A stretch of DNA of 32,568 nucleotides, taken from Bacilli bacterium. Its GTDB lineage: Bacteria > Bacillota_I > Bacilli_A > Izemoplasmatales > Hujiaoplasmataceae. The DNA lies in contig JAGYOE010000010.1 in NCBI GenBank assembly GCA_018399755.1, forward strand, positions 1 through 32,568, given 5' to 3'. The position numbers and the translations under genes were made by a program. Of the stretch, positions 17,052 to 25,567 are shown piece by piece (the stretch's first letter is position 1; each line of letters begins with the position of its first letter). The notes beneath the pieces are model-generated. The model ran no database searches, was not told the DNA's origin, and saw nothing but the letters and a program-made list of their open reading frames with translations.

Positions 17052-17080
17052 ATTTTATCATAAAGCGCTTTCACAGACCA
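17052..17080 (-). promoter_or_regulatory. Promoter of the proline operon with a cre-like site in its spacer
   Basis: On the minus strand an extended -10 box TGATAAAAT covers 17060-17052; the -35 region is weak (TGGTCT, 17080-17075). The 14 bases at 17060-17073 read TGAAAGCGCTTTAT on the minus strand and match the cre consensus at 13 of 14 positions. Lying between the -10 and -35, CcpA binding there would block RNA polymerase. Confidence 0.65.
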
Positions 17081-17101
17081 TCCCTTTTTTAATTTTTATC
17101 G

Positions 17102-18502
17102 TTAAATTTTCTTCCAGGCTTGCTTTAAAAGTTTAATAGCTGGCTCAAAATCACTTAATTGTAAATGTGAATATCCAAATACTAAAATTGATTCCTCATT
17201 AACAAATTGTTTATTAATAAAAAACTCATTTAGACCATAAACCCTTATACCTTGTGATTTTGCTAAATCGATTAGCTCTTTTTCAAGCAAATTTGTTTTT
17301 ATTTTAACCAAAAAATGTAACCCTGAATCAGAACCTAAAATTTCTATTCTATCAGAAAAAGTTTCTTCTAATTCATTAATTAATTTATCACGCTTTGTTT
17401 TATAAATATTTTTCATCCTATTAAGATGTTTCTCAAACTCATTACTAGCAATAAATTCTTCTAAAGATAATTGAGTAATGATTGGTACAGAACAAGAAAA
17501 ATACGCAAAAGATTCTCGATATCTTTTAACTAATTTATTTGGCAAAACCATAAAACTAACTCTAAAACTAGGTGAAATCGACTTAGAAAAGGAGTTCATA
17601 TAAATCACCTTATCATATTCATCTAATACCTTTAATGCTGGAATCGGATTACCAGAAAAACGAAACTCACTATCATAATCATCTTCAATAATAAAACGGT
17701 CACTTAATTTTCTTGCCCAGTTTAATAATTCAATTCTTCTAGATATTGGGGTAATTATACCTGAAGGAAATTGGTGACTTGGAGTAATATGAACAATATT
17801 TGCATTACTTCTCTTTAATCCCTTAATACTTATACCAAATTCATCCAAGTTACAAGAACTAACTTTAGCACCATATTCTTGATATAATAAATAGTTCTTT
17901 TTATAAGTAGGATCTTCAGTTAAAAAGAAATTATCTCTTCCAAGCAATAAAACTAATAAAGAAATTAAATGTTCTGATCCACTCCCAATCACAATTTGTT
18001 CTGGTAAAGCTTCTATTCCCCGATATGCAAATAAAATATCCGCAATTTTTTCCCTTAATGAATAAAGACCAAAAAAATCTATTTCATTAATTGTTTTATC
18101 TAACCTATCTAAAATAATATCGCGCTCTATTTTCGCGAATTTTTGATATGGAAAACTTTTAGCATCAACTCGATTAGTTTTAAAATCATAGCGATATTTT
18201 GGTTTCTGAGTATTAATGATTTTAGAATTATTTTTTGATTTTCTTTTCTTTGGAAAATTTAAATTGGCCAATACAAAATAGCCAACTTTTGGAATTGATT
18301 TAATATATCCTTCAGCTAAAAGTTGCATATAAGCAGTTTCTACTGTTGTTTGACTTATTTTAAGATGTTTAGCAAGTTTACGTTTTGAAGGCAACTTTTC
18401 ATTAGCCTTTAATTCATTTTTTTCAATCGCATTTTTTAAATAGTTATATAGTTGTTCATACAAGGGAATTTGCTTGGTTTTATCAAAATAAAATGTTATC
18501 AT
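17102..18502 (-). CDS. MocR/GabR-type PLP-dependent regulator, probable PdxR
   Basis: A 466-residue transcription factor: N-terminal GntR winged helix (about 1-75, with LPSKRKLAKHLKISQTTVE) joined to an aminotransferase-fold domain. The PLP-binding lysine lies in NSFSKSISPSF and the conserved DDYDSEFRF is present. Such proteins sense pyridoxal phosphate. Divergence from pdxS across 114 bp is the classical PdxR arrangement, so activation of pdxST is the best guess. It also precedes the proline operon in the same direction, so control of that operon is an alternative. The start at 18502 gives MITFYFDKTKQIPLYEQLYN, the usual beginning for the family; an upstream in-frame start is rejected. Confidence 0.82.
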   Translation of the reverse strand: MITFYFDKTKQIPLYEQLYNYLKNAIEKNELKANEKLPSKRKLAKHLKISQTTVETAYMQLLAEGYIKSIPKVGYFVLANLNFPKKRKSKNNSKIINTQKPKYRYDFKTNRVDAKSFPYQKFAKIERDIILDRLDKTINEIDFFGLYSLREKIADILFAYRGIEALPEQIVIGSGSEHLISLLVLLLGRDNFFLTEDPTYKKNYLLYQEYGAKVSSCNLDEFGISIKGLKRSNANIVHITPSHQFPSGIITPISRRIELLNWARKLSDRFIIEDDYDSEFRFSGNPIPALKVLDEYDKVIYMNSFSKSISPSFRVSFMVLPNKLVKRYRESFAYFSCSVPIITQLSLEEFIASNEFEKHLNRMKNIYKTKRDKLINELEETFSDRIEILGSDSGLHFLVKIKTNLLEKELIDLAKSQGIRVYGLNEFFINKQFVNEESILVFGYSHLQLSDFEPAIKLLKQAWKKI

Positions 18503-18532
18503 ATAATTACCTACTGACCTTATAAAATATCT

Positions 18533-18572
18533 TAAAACTGAGTATTTAATCAATACCAGTTTCAGTTATAAT
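18533..18572. promoter_or_regulatory. pdxS promoter and overlapping inverted repeat
   Basis: A TATAAT -10 box lies at 18567-18572 but only a weak -35 (TTTAAT, 18545-18550). An imperfect inverted repeat, AAACTGAGTATT and AATACCAGTTT (about 18535-18562), covers the -35 zone. A weak -35 with a bound site there fits an activator such as PdxR. On the minus strand TTGATT with an 18-bp spacer to TATTTT could serve the regulator gene. Confidence 0.5.
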
Positions 18573-18616
18573 ATAAGTGAAATAAACTAATAAGTCAATA
18601 ACAAGGAGGAATAAAA

Positions 18617-19489
18617 ATGAATAAACGTTATGAATTAAACAAAGAATTAGCACAAATGCTAAAAGGCGGAGTAATTATGGATGTTACTAATGCCGAACAA
18701 GCAAAAATAGCTGAAAAAGCTGGCGCTTGTGCAGTAATGGCTTTAGAGAGAATTCCTGCAGATATTAGAGCTGCTGGTGGTGTATCAAGAATGAGCGATC
18801 CAAAACTCGTTAAAGAAATTCAAAAAGCTGTAACTATACCAGTTATGGCAAAGGTTAGAATTGGTCATTTTGTAGAAGCACAAATTCTTGAAGCTTTAGA
18901 AATTGATTATATCGACGAATCAGAAGTATTATCACCAGCTGATAATATCTATCATATCGATAAAACTAAATTTAAAGCACCATTTGTTTGTGGAGCTAAG
19001 AATTTAGGTGAAGCTTTAAGAAGAATTGAAGAAGGTGCCGCAATGATTAGGACTAAAGGCGAACCTGGCACAGGTGATGTTATTCAAGCAGTTATCCATA
19101 TGCGCATTATTCAAGCTGAAATTAGAAGAATGACTTCGCTTTCAGATGATGAATTATACAATGAAGCAAAAAATCTACAAGTTTCTTATGAATTATTGAA
19201 ATATGTTAAAGAAAATGGAAAACTACCGGTTGTTAATTTTGCGGCTGGCGGTGTAGCTACTCCTGCAGATGCTGCACTAATGATGCAACTAGGTGCTGAA
19301 GGCGTTTTTGTAGGTTCTGGTATATTTAAATCAGGCAACCCAGCAGAAAGAGCTAATGCAATAGTAAAAGCAGTAACTAACTATGATGATCCAAAAATAC
19401 TTGCAGAAATTTCAGAAAACTTAGGCGAAGCAATGATAGGAATCAATGAAGATGAAATTGATTTGTTAATGCGCCAAAGAGGCGAATAA
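18617..19489 (+). CDS. pdxS: Pyridoxal 5'-phosphate synthase, PdxS subunit
   Basis: Builds PLP from ribose 5-phosphate, glyceraldehyde 3-phosphate and ammonia supplied by PdxT. The 290-residue protein is full length. The catalytic lysine is K79 in [10 protein letters not shown], and [14 protein letters not shown] and [14 protein letters not shown] are conserved. It has a strong AAGGAGG ribosome binding site. The pdxT start codon follows its stop directly. Local PLP users are the alanine racemase, Kbl and the MocR regulator. Confidence 0.97.
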   Translation: MNKRYELNKELAQMLKGGVIMDVTNAEQAKIAEKAGACAVMALERIPADIRAAGGVSRMSDPKLVKEIQKAVTIPVMAKVRIGHFVEAQILEALEIDYIDESEVLSPADNIYHIDKTKFKAPFVCGAKNLGEALRRIEEGAAMIRTKGEPGTGDVIQAVIHMRIIQAEIRRMTSLSDDELYNEAKNLQVSYELLKYVKENGKLPVVNFAAGGVATPADAALMMQLGAEGVFVGSGIFKSGNPAERANAIVKAVTNYDDPKILAEISENLGEAMIGINEDEIDLLMRQRGE

Positions 19490-20055
19490 ATGGTAATAGG
19501 TGTATTAGCCTTACAAGGTGCTTTTGTTGAACACCAAAAAATGCTTAAAGAACTCGGTGTTGATTCTTTTCAAATAAGAAAAGTTAGTGGTTTAGATAAA
19601 AAAATGGATGGAATTATTCTTCCCGGTGGAGAAAGCACATCAATGTATCGCATCTTAAAAGATTTAGGCATGGTTGAAAAACTTAAAACAATGATTAATT
19701 CTGGCTTACCGACCTTTGGAACATGCGCAGGCTTACATGTTGGCCAAAGACGTTGATAATTACAAAAGTGATTATTTGCAAACCATGGATATTGAAGCAA
19801 AGAAAATGCATACGGCAGACAATTAGGTTCTTTTCAAACTGAGGGCGAATTCAATGGTCAAAAAGACACACCTTTCGTTTTCATTAGAGCACCATATATT
19901 GTTGAAGCCAAAGAAGGTATTGAAGTTTTAGCAATTGTCGATGACAAAATCGTTAAGCTGCTAGACAAAACAACCAATTTGTGACTGCTTTTCATCCTGA
20001 ATTAACTGATGATTTAACCATTCACAAATATTTTATAAACATGATTAACGAATAA
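19490..20055 (+). pseudogene. pdxT: PdxT glutaminase subunit, frame-broken
   Basis: The first 83 codons are intact and include PGGEST and the catalytic cysteine C79 in GTCAGL. The frame is lost at about 19735. In the next frames one reads AKDVDNYKSDYLQTMDIEA, then after one missing A near 19808 AYGRQLGSFQTEGEFNG and FVFIRAPYIVEAKEGIEVLA. After a third break near 19953 comes [20 protein letters not shown], which holds the catalytic His-Glu pair. Every functional block is still present, so three frame changes are needed to restore a normal-length protein. Either this is very recent decay or the sequence has local errors. Loss of PdxT would leave PdxS dependent on free ammonia. Confidence 0.85.
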
Positions 20056-20060
20056 TGGAA

Positions 20061-20100
20061 AATAGACTTTAAAGTTATAAAACTTTAAAGTCTATTTTTT
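20061..20100 (+). terminator. Terminator of pdxST
   Basis: A 16-bp perfect stem (20061-20076 with 20081-20096, loop ATAA) followed by T's. The convergent RCC1 gene ends in it. Confidence 0.9.
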
Positions 20101-21395
20101 ATTTAATAATATAATTTCTATAGGTTCGGGATTGATTTCTCTGTTTGCTATGACCTAACTGGAAAGTATTATTTCTTCCCCAAGTAAACAAGCGGCCATA
20201 AGATGTTATAGCCGATGAAGACCACCCACCTAGAATTACATCTACAATAATTTCACCTTCATATAAGTCAAATTGATTTAATACATTTATAGGCAAAGGA
20301 GAAAATCTTTTAGATTAGACATAGCAAGACGACCTTGTCCATTAGAACCCCACATGAATACTTGGCCATGACTAGATATTGCCGAAGACATCCAACCACC
20401 AAAAGATAAGCTCGAAATATAATCATCTTCAACATACTAAAATTATCTGTTATATCCACTGGAAAAAGTAAATTTTCTCTTGTGATTACCAATTTGACCA
20501 TTCTCATTTAAACCCCAGATTAAGACACGATTTTCTGAAGTTAGTGCTGCTGAATGATAATATCCAAATTTATATCTGTAATGGTTTCGTCATTCTTAAA
20601 GAAATATATGCTGTGTGATCTGTCGGTAAATATACATCATTGGTTGTTCCATTCTCAATTGACCTAAATTATTATACCCCCAAGATATTAATCTTCCATT
20701 AGAAGTTAATACCCTGCAGTGATGGTAACCAATAGACATTTCTAATACTTTCATTTGTCATTAAATTTAAAGATTCAGTAATATCAACTGCTTGTATAAT
20801 AACAGAGTTTGTTGTCCAATACCAACTTGGCCAAATTCATTATAACCCCATGAAAATACTCTAGATTCTGTAGTTAAAGCCAACATGTTCCCAGCACCAG
20901 ACTCTATGTCAATTATTCTTTCACCATCATCTAAATTAAAGAATGAACTCATTTCAACGGGTATATATCTGTTGGTTGTTGTTCCATCACCGATTTGACC
21001 TTCACCATTTTTACCCCATATGTATAGCTGTCCATCAGTTGTAAGAATACTTGAGTGAAAATCACCTAAAGCTATATCAATGATATCTTCATTATGTGAC
21101 AAGTCAAAATACGGCGTTAGATTAATTATTTCTGAACTTGAATTTGATAGTTCTCCCAATTGACCATATTGATTATCACCCCATCCGTATACTTTATTAT
21201 TAGGCGTAACAGAAATCGAATGATATTTAGCCATCTCAAACAAAGAAAACTCAGTTTCTATTTCAATCGTTATTTCCTGATTGGTTGTTGGTTGATTAGT
21301 AGTTCTTCAGTTGTTGATTTATTACAAGCTACAAAAAGCAAAACCACTAAACAATATACTTACTAATAAATAAAACTCTTCAAAAACTTACCACC
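20099..21395 (-). pseudogene. RCC1-repeat lipoprotein, frame-broken
   Basis: Reading across frames from the minus strand, the N-terminus shows a lipoprotein signal with lipobox VVLLFVAC followed by NKSTTEEL. Seven RCC1-type blades can then be recognised: GWGDNQYGQLG, IWGKNGEGQIG, SWGYNEFGQVG, SWGYNNLGQL, IWGLNENGQIG, MWGSNGQGRLA and TWGRNNTFQLG. Seven is the number in a complete RCC1 propeller. At least six frame changes break the gene into short open stretches (the longest is 20767-21243). The protein would have been anchored outside the cell membrane; its ligand is unknown. The exact start is unclear, but a GGGGTGG box lies near 21395. Confidence 0.75.
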
Positions 21396-21444
21396 CCTAG
21401 TACTTTTCAAGTCTATTCTATCATAAATCGTTGAATTACTAGAA

Positions 21445-21478
21445 GACAAAAAAGAAATGACTCAAGAATGAGTCATTT
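21445..21478 (-). terminator. Terminator of serS-alr
   Basis: A 10-bp stem (21455-21464 with 21469-21478, loop AGAA) followed on the minus strand by C and a T-run. The TGA stop of alr is inside the stem. Confidence 0.85.
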
Positions 21479-22573
21479 TTTATATTGAAAATTCGCTCTT
21501 TTTTTTGCCATATTTGTTAATAATTCATAAGGAATTGTATCTACCCTTGAAGCTAACTCGTCAAGGGATTTTTTATTGCCAAAAACTTCTACATAATCCC
21601 CAACTTTTAACTCTGCATCACCTATTTTAATCATTGTAGCTCCCATGCATACTCTTCCAACAACTGGGAAGCGATAATCTTTATAACAAAAATAATCCCC
21701 TTTACCAAAATGTCTGCTATAACCATCCGCATAACCAATTGCTACTGTTGCAATTCTTTCCTGTTTTTTAGCTTGATAAACTCTACCATAACTTACACTA
21801 TCACCTGGTTTAATCTCTCTAATTGAAATAACCTTAGCTAAAACTTCCATAACTGGCTTAAAGTTTTCTTCACTAACAAGTGGCGGATAGCCATAAAGAG
21901 CGATTCCCGCTCTTACCATTGATAAGTTATCTTCACGATATTTAATAATTCCAGCGCTATTAGAACAATGTTTAAATTTAAATATAAAACCTTCATTTTC
22001 AACTAAACCAAGTACTTTATTAAAAAGATACAACTGATTAATTGTAAACTTATCATCTTCCATATCCGCTGAAGGAAAATGAGTATATATACCTTGATTA
22101 TCAAGATGTTTTAAATTTAATATCTTGATAATTTCTTTTTTTACATTATCAACATCTTGAAGTCTATGGAGATAGATTCCTAAACGGCTCATACCCGTAT
22201 CTAAAATTATTTGAGTTTTAATTGGATAATTTTCATTGTCTAAAGATTTTGCATATTTAAATGAATCAACAGTTTGAGTTAAATTGTATTTAAACAATAA
22301 ATTGAGATTTTCCTTAACTGTTTTTCCAAATATTAAAATATCAGTGTCAATCCCTGCTTTTCTTAGTTCAATAGCTTCTTTTAATTCTGTTACTGCAAAA
22401 TATTTACAGTTATTTTCCATTAAAAATCTAGCACATTTGACACTGCCATGTCCATATGCATCAGCTTTTACTACTGCCATAACTTCTTTATTACTATTAA
22501 GTCTTTGTAATAAACGATAATTATGCAATAAATTATCCAAATGAATATTAACTTTAACTCGATCAATCTTCAT
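21473..22573 (-). CDS. alr: Alanine racemase
   Basis: PLP enzyme interconverting L- and D-alanine for peptidoglycan. The 366-residue protein has the PLP-binding lysine K36 in VVKADAYGHG and the second catalytic-base region SYGRVY with ATVAIGYADGY. It starts four bases after the serS stop with an AGGTGA ribosome binding site, so it is co-transcribed with serS behind the T-box. That placement makes a serine racemase activity worth considering, but the motifs are ordinary alanine racemase. Confidence 0.94.
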   Translation of the reverse strand: MKIDRVKVNIHLDNLLHNYRLLQRLNSNKEVMAVVKADAYGHGSVKCARFLMENNCKYFAVTELKEAIELRKAGIDTDILIFGKTVKENLNLLFKYNLTQTVDSFKYAKSLDNENYPIKTQIILDTGMSRLGIYLHRLQDVDNVKKEIIKILNLKHLDNQGIYTHFPSADMEDDKFTINQLYLFNKVLGLVENEGFIFKFKHCSNSAGIIKYREDNLSMVRAGIALYGYPPLVSEENFKPVMEVLAKVISIREIKPGDSVSYGRVYQAKKQERIATVAIGYADGYSRHFGKGDYFCYKDYRFPVVGRVCMGATMIKIGDAELKVGDYVEVFGNKKSLDELASRVDTIPYELLTNMAKKRANFQYKK

Positions 22574-22577
22574 TAGT

Positions 22578-23852
22578 TCACCTAGGATTAATTATTTTTT
22601 TACCACCCATATAAGGCACTAAAACATCAGGAATAGAAACTGAACCATCTTCATTTTGGTTTTGTTCTAAAATTGCTGGAACAAGCCTTGAAGTAGCTAA
22701 TCCTGAGCCATTTAAGGTATGACAATATTCTATATCTCCTGATTCTTTTCGATAACGAATCATTCCTCTTCTAGCTTGAAAATCCCTTGAATTTGATACT
22801 GAAGAAATTTCTTTATATATATCAATGCTTGGCAAATACACCTCTAAATCAAATGTTCTAGCCATTGCAAAAGAAATATCACCAGCTGCTAACTTTGATA
22901 CACGATAATGAAGATCTAATTTATTCATTAAGGCTTTTGCTTTTTCTAACAACTCGTTAAAAGCAGTTTCTGATTCTTCTGGTTTTACAAACTGAAACAT
23001 CTCAACTTTATTAAATTGATAACCCCTAATCATTCCGCGTTCATCTGTTCGATAACTTCCTGCTTCTTTTCGATAACAAGGTGAATAAGCAAAGTATTTT
23101 TTTGGCAAATCAGCTTCAGACAAAATATCAGCGCGATGCAAATTAACTAAAGCAGTTTCAGCTGTTGGTAATAAAAACTTTTGTCTTTCCTCGCCATCTA
23201 ACCAAAAAACATCATCTTCAAATTTAGGAAACTGACCGGCAGTAATTCCACTTTGATAGTTTAATATATGTGGCAACATCATAAATTGATAATTATCTTT
23301 ATTGTGTTCATCAATAAAGAAATTTAGCAATGCCCATTCTAGTTTTGCGCCTATACCAGAATAAATCCAAGTCCCTTTACCGCTAATTTTAGCTGCATTT
23401 TCATAATCAATTACACCTAAATCAGTAGCTAAATCCATATGATTTTTAACTTTAAATGAAAATTTAGGTTTGTCTTTATAAGTAAATACAACTTGATTAT
23501 TCTCTTTTCCACCAGCTAATAAATCTTCATCAGGTAAATTTGGCAGTTTCAATAAAAATTCACTTATGATTTTTTCCGTGTCTTTTAAACTATCTTCTTG
23601 ATTTGTGATAGCTCCTTTTAACTCTTCGATTTCTTTAAACAATTCAGTTGTATCTTTTTTCTCGCGTTTATACACGCCAATTTGTTTTGATAACTTATTT
23701 CTTTTAGCGCGAATAGATTCAATTTCTTGAATCAATTTAACTCGCTTATCTCTTAAATTAATAAAACCATCAAAATTAACTTCTACTCCTTTTTTTGTCA
23801 AAGCTTTTTTGATTAATTCTGGATTATTAATTATTAAATCTTGATTTATCAT
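22578..23852 (-). CDS. serS: Seryl-tRNA synthetase
   Basis: Charges tRNA-Ser. The 424-residue class II synthetase shows the N-terminal antiparallel coiled coil (about 25-100), motif 2 (CYRKEAGSYRTDERGMIRG) and motif 3 (NGSGLATSRLVPAILEQNQ). The ribosome binding site is AAGGAGG. It is preceded by a T-box leader and its own consensus promoter. Confidence 0.97.
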   Translation of the reverse strand: MINQDLIINNPELIKKALTKKGVEVNFDGFINLRDKRVKLIQEIESIRAKRNKLSKQIGVYKREKKDTTELFKEIEELKGAITNQEDSLKDTEKIISEFLLKLPNLPDEDLLAGGKENNQVVFTYKDKPKFSFKVKNHMDLATDLGVIDYENAAKISGKGTWIYSGIGAKLEWALLNFFIDEHNKDNYQFMMLPHILNYQSGITAGQFPKFEDDVFWLDGEERQKFLLPTAETALVNLHRADILSEADLPKKYFAYSPCYRKEAGSYRTDERGMIRGYQFNKVEMFQFVKPEESETAFNELLEKAKALMNKLDLHYRVSKLAAGDISFAMARTFDLEVYLPSIDIYKEISSVSNSRDFQARRGMIRYRKESGDIEYCHTLNGSGLATSRLVPAILEQNQNEDGSVSIPDVLVPYMGGKKIINPR

Positions 23853-23867
23853 TTGTTACCTCCTTAT

Positions 23868-24075
23868 AAAAAGAAGTCCTTTACTTTCTGTAAAGGACGA
23901 ATTACCCGCGATACCACCTTAGTTCTAGTTGCCTAGCACTTATATCTTTAACGCAGATATACGAAGATGATTAATCTTAACTCCAAGGTAGATAAAATAA
24001 TAACACTTATTAGTTTTCACCAACCACTAACTCTCTAGAAAGCTTATTATTTATTATCCTCTTCTTAGTCTTATT
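23868..24075 (-). promoter_or_regulatory. T-box riboswitch leader, serine type
   Basis: The leader carries the T-box element AAGGTGGTATCGCGGGT (23920-23904), followed by a terminator hairpin with 9-bp stem (23898-23890 with 23884-23876) and a T-run (23875-23868). Upstream is a long stem I region pairing AATAATAA with TTATTATT. A UCU serine codon followed by A at 23992-23990 is a plausible specifier. Uncharged tRNA-Ser would favour the antiterminator and read-through into serS and alr. The specifier assignment is inference; the T-box element and terminator are seen directly. Confidence 0.9.
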
Positions 24076-24081
24076 AATATT

Positions 24082-24110
24082 ATTATAGATAATAACTATC
24101 TTATTGTCAA
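24082..24110 (-). promoter_or_regulatory. Promoter of serS-alr
   Basis: Exact consensus on the minus strand: TTGACA (24110-24105), 17 bp, TATAAT (24087-24082). Confidence 0.85.
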
Positions 24111-24120
24111 GATAGTTATT
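24091..24120 (-). terminator. Inverted repeat after the MATE gene, overlapping the serS promoter
   Basis: A 12-bp perfect stem (24091-24102 with 24109-24120, loop of 6) starts in the MATE stop codon and holds most of the serS -35 box in its loop. There is no T-run, so it would be a weak terminator; it may instead be an operator. Confidence 0.5.
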
Positions 24121-25519
24121 AGTTATTAAGCTTTGTTGCTTTCAATAATCTTTTTGCGTTTTCATCATTTTCTTTGGCTAAATTCCTTAACCAATATTCC
24201 TTTTTATAACGTGAATATGCTAAAAGGACTTTAGGAACTTCTAAAAGTTGCACAATTAAAAATAAGTATATAACCCCAAGATTAGTTAATCTAGCAAGTA
24301 AAAATACAACCGGCACTTGAATAACCCAAATATAACCAGAATCCATAATCATAGTTGACCGAGTATCTCCACCACTTCTTAAAGTAAAATATAAAGCCAT
24401 GTATAGCGAGATAATAGGAATAACAAAGGCATTTACTCTGATATTAAATTGAGCAATAGCTTTTGTTTCAGCGGTTATATCATAAAGATTTAATACAAAG
24501 AAACTTAAAACAAATAAAATTATACCTAAAATAAAGGCAAAAATTACCGCAAAAGTAATAATTTTTAATGAATTTTCTTTTGCTTCCTTTAACTTGTTTT
24601 CACCAAGTGTATTGCCAACTAAAACCGCTACAGCTGTTCCAATACCACCAAAAGTAATAAAAACTAACTGACTAATTGCATTAGTAATATTTATTGCGGC
24701 TAAAGCATTATCGCCTCTTGTAGCATAACTTTCTAAAAACATAGTTTGTCCAAAAGAAAATAAAAACTCATTAATAACTAAAGGAATAGCTGTAATAACT
24801 ATCATTTTAAGTAACAAACCATCAATCTTAAACAAGTTAAATATACTAGTATTAAAAACTTGTCCTTTAATAATAAGTAAAACAAATAAAAATAAAAATT
24901 CTATCGTTCGAGAAATTAAAGTTGCATAAGCTGCTCCTTCAATTCCTAATTTAGGAAAACCCAAATTACCAAATATCAATAAATAATTTAAGATAACATT
25001 AAAAATAATGGCAATAGCTGATATCTTTAATAAAGGTTTTGTAATTCCAATCTCTCTAAAACTACTGGATATTGCAACAGTCAAAACCAAAGGTATCATT
25101 ACCCATTTAGCAATATTTAAATAATCAAGACCACCTTGAATAGTAATAGGGTTCTCAGTAAACATAGAAATTAAATTTTCACCAAAAAAGCTAAATATTA
25201 GAATTGCAAAACAAGCAATTCCTAAACCAATTAGTAATTTAAATCTAAATGTCTGTTTAAGCTTATCTTTTTGATTAGAGCCAAAAAACTGAGCTGTATA
25301 AATTCCAGCTCCACCCATAGCTCCAAAAGTCACAATAATAACAACAAAATACAATTGGTTAACAACTGAAACCGATCCAATTGCAAGTTCACCTAGAGAT
25401 CCAACCATTAAATTATCAACTAGCTGAACTGAAGATGTAATTAATTGTTGTATTACAATTGGCATTGCGATAATTAATAAGCGTCTATAAAATTTTCTAT
25501 CACCAATTAGTTTTTCCAT
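24119..25519 (-). CDS. MATE family efflux transporter
   Basis: A 466-residue integral membrane protein with about twelve hydrophobic segments and the two-lobed MATE layout: MPIVIQQLITSSVQLVDNLMVG at the first helix and a matching region from about residue 235 (TAIPLVINEFLFSFGQTMFLE). Members export cationic drugs or metabolites using sodium or proton gradients; the substrate cannot be told. The C-terminus ends at the hairpin overlapping the serS promoter. It follows the NERD-like gene by 32 bp with a terminator between. Confidence 0.92.
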   Translation of the reverse strand: MEKLIGDRKFYRRLLIIAMPIVIQQLITSSVQLVDNLMVGSLGELAIGSVSVVNQLYFVVIIVTFGAMGGAGIYTAQFFGSNQKDKLKQTFRFKLLIGLGIACFAILIFSFFGENLISMFTENPITIQGGLDYLNIAKWVMIPLVLTVAISSSFREIGITKPLLKISAIAIIFNVILNYLLIFGNLGFPKLGIEGAAYATLISRTIEFLFLFVLLIIKGQVFNTSIFNLFKIDGLLLKMIVITAIPLVINEFLFSFGQTMFLESYATRGDNALAAINITNAISQLVFITFGGIGTAVAVLVGNTLGENKLKEAKENSLKIITFAVIFAFILGIILFVLSFFVLNLYDITAETKAIAQFNIRVNAFVIPIISLYMALYFTLRSGGDTRSTMIMDSGYIWVIQVPVVFLLARLTNLGVIYLFLIVQLLEVPKVLLAYSRYKKEYWLRNLAKENDENAKRLLKATKLNN

Positions 25520-25537
25520 TTAAGCTCCTAAATGCAA

Positions 25538-25567
25538 ATAAAAATTACTGGTTAACCAGCAATTTTT
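25538..25567 (-). terminator. Terminator of the NERD-like gene
   Basis: A 12-bp stem with one G-U pair (25540-25551 with 25556-25567, loop TTAA) and T's on the minus-strand side. The loop is the TAA stop codon of the NERD-like gene. Confidence 0.75.

Noticed and set aside
19490-20055. Programmed frameshift in pdxT
   Set aside because: Three separate frame changes are needed, with no slippery site plus stimulatory structure, and PdxT is not known to use recoding.
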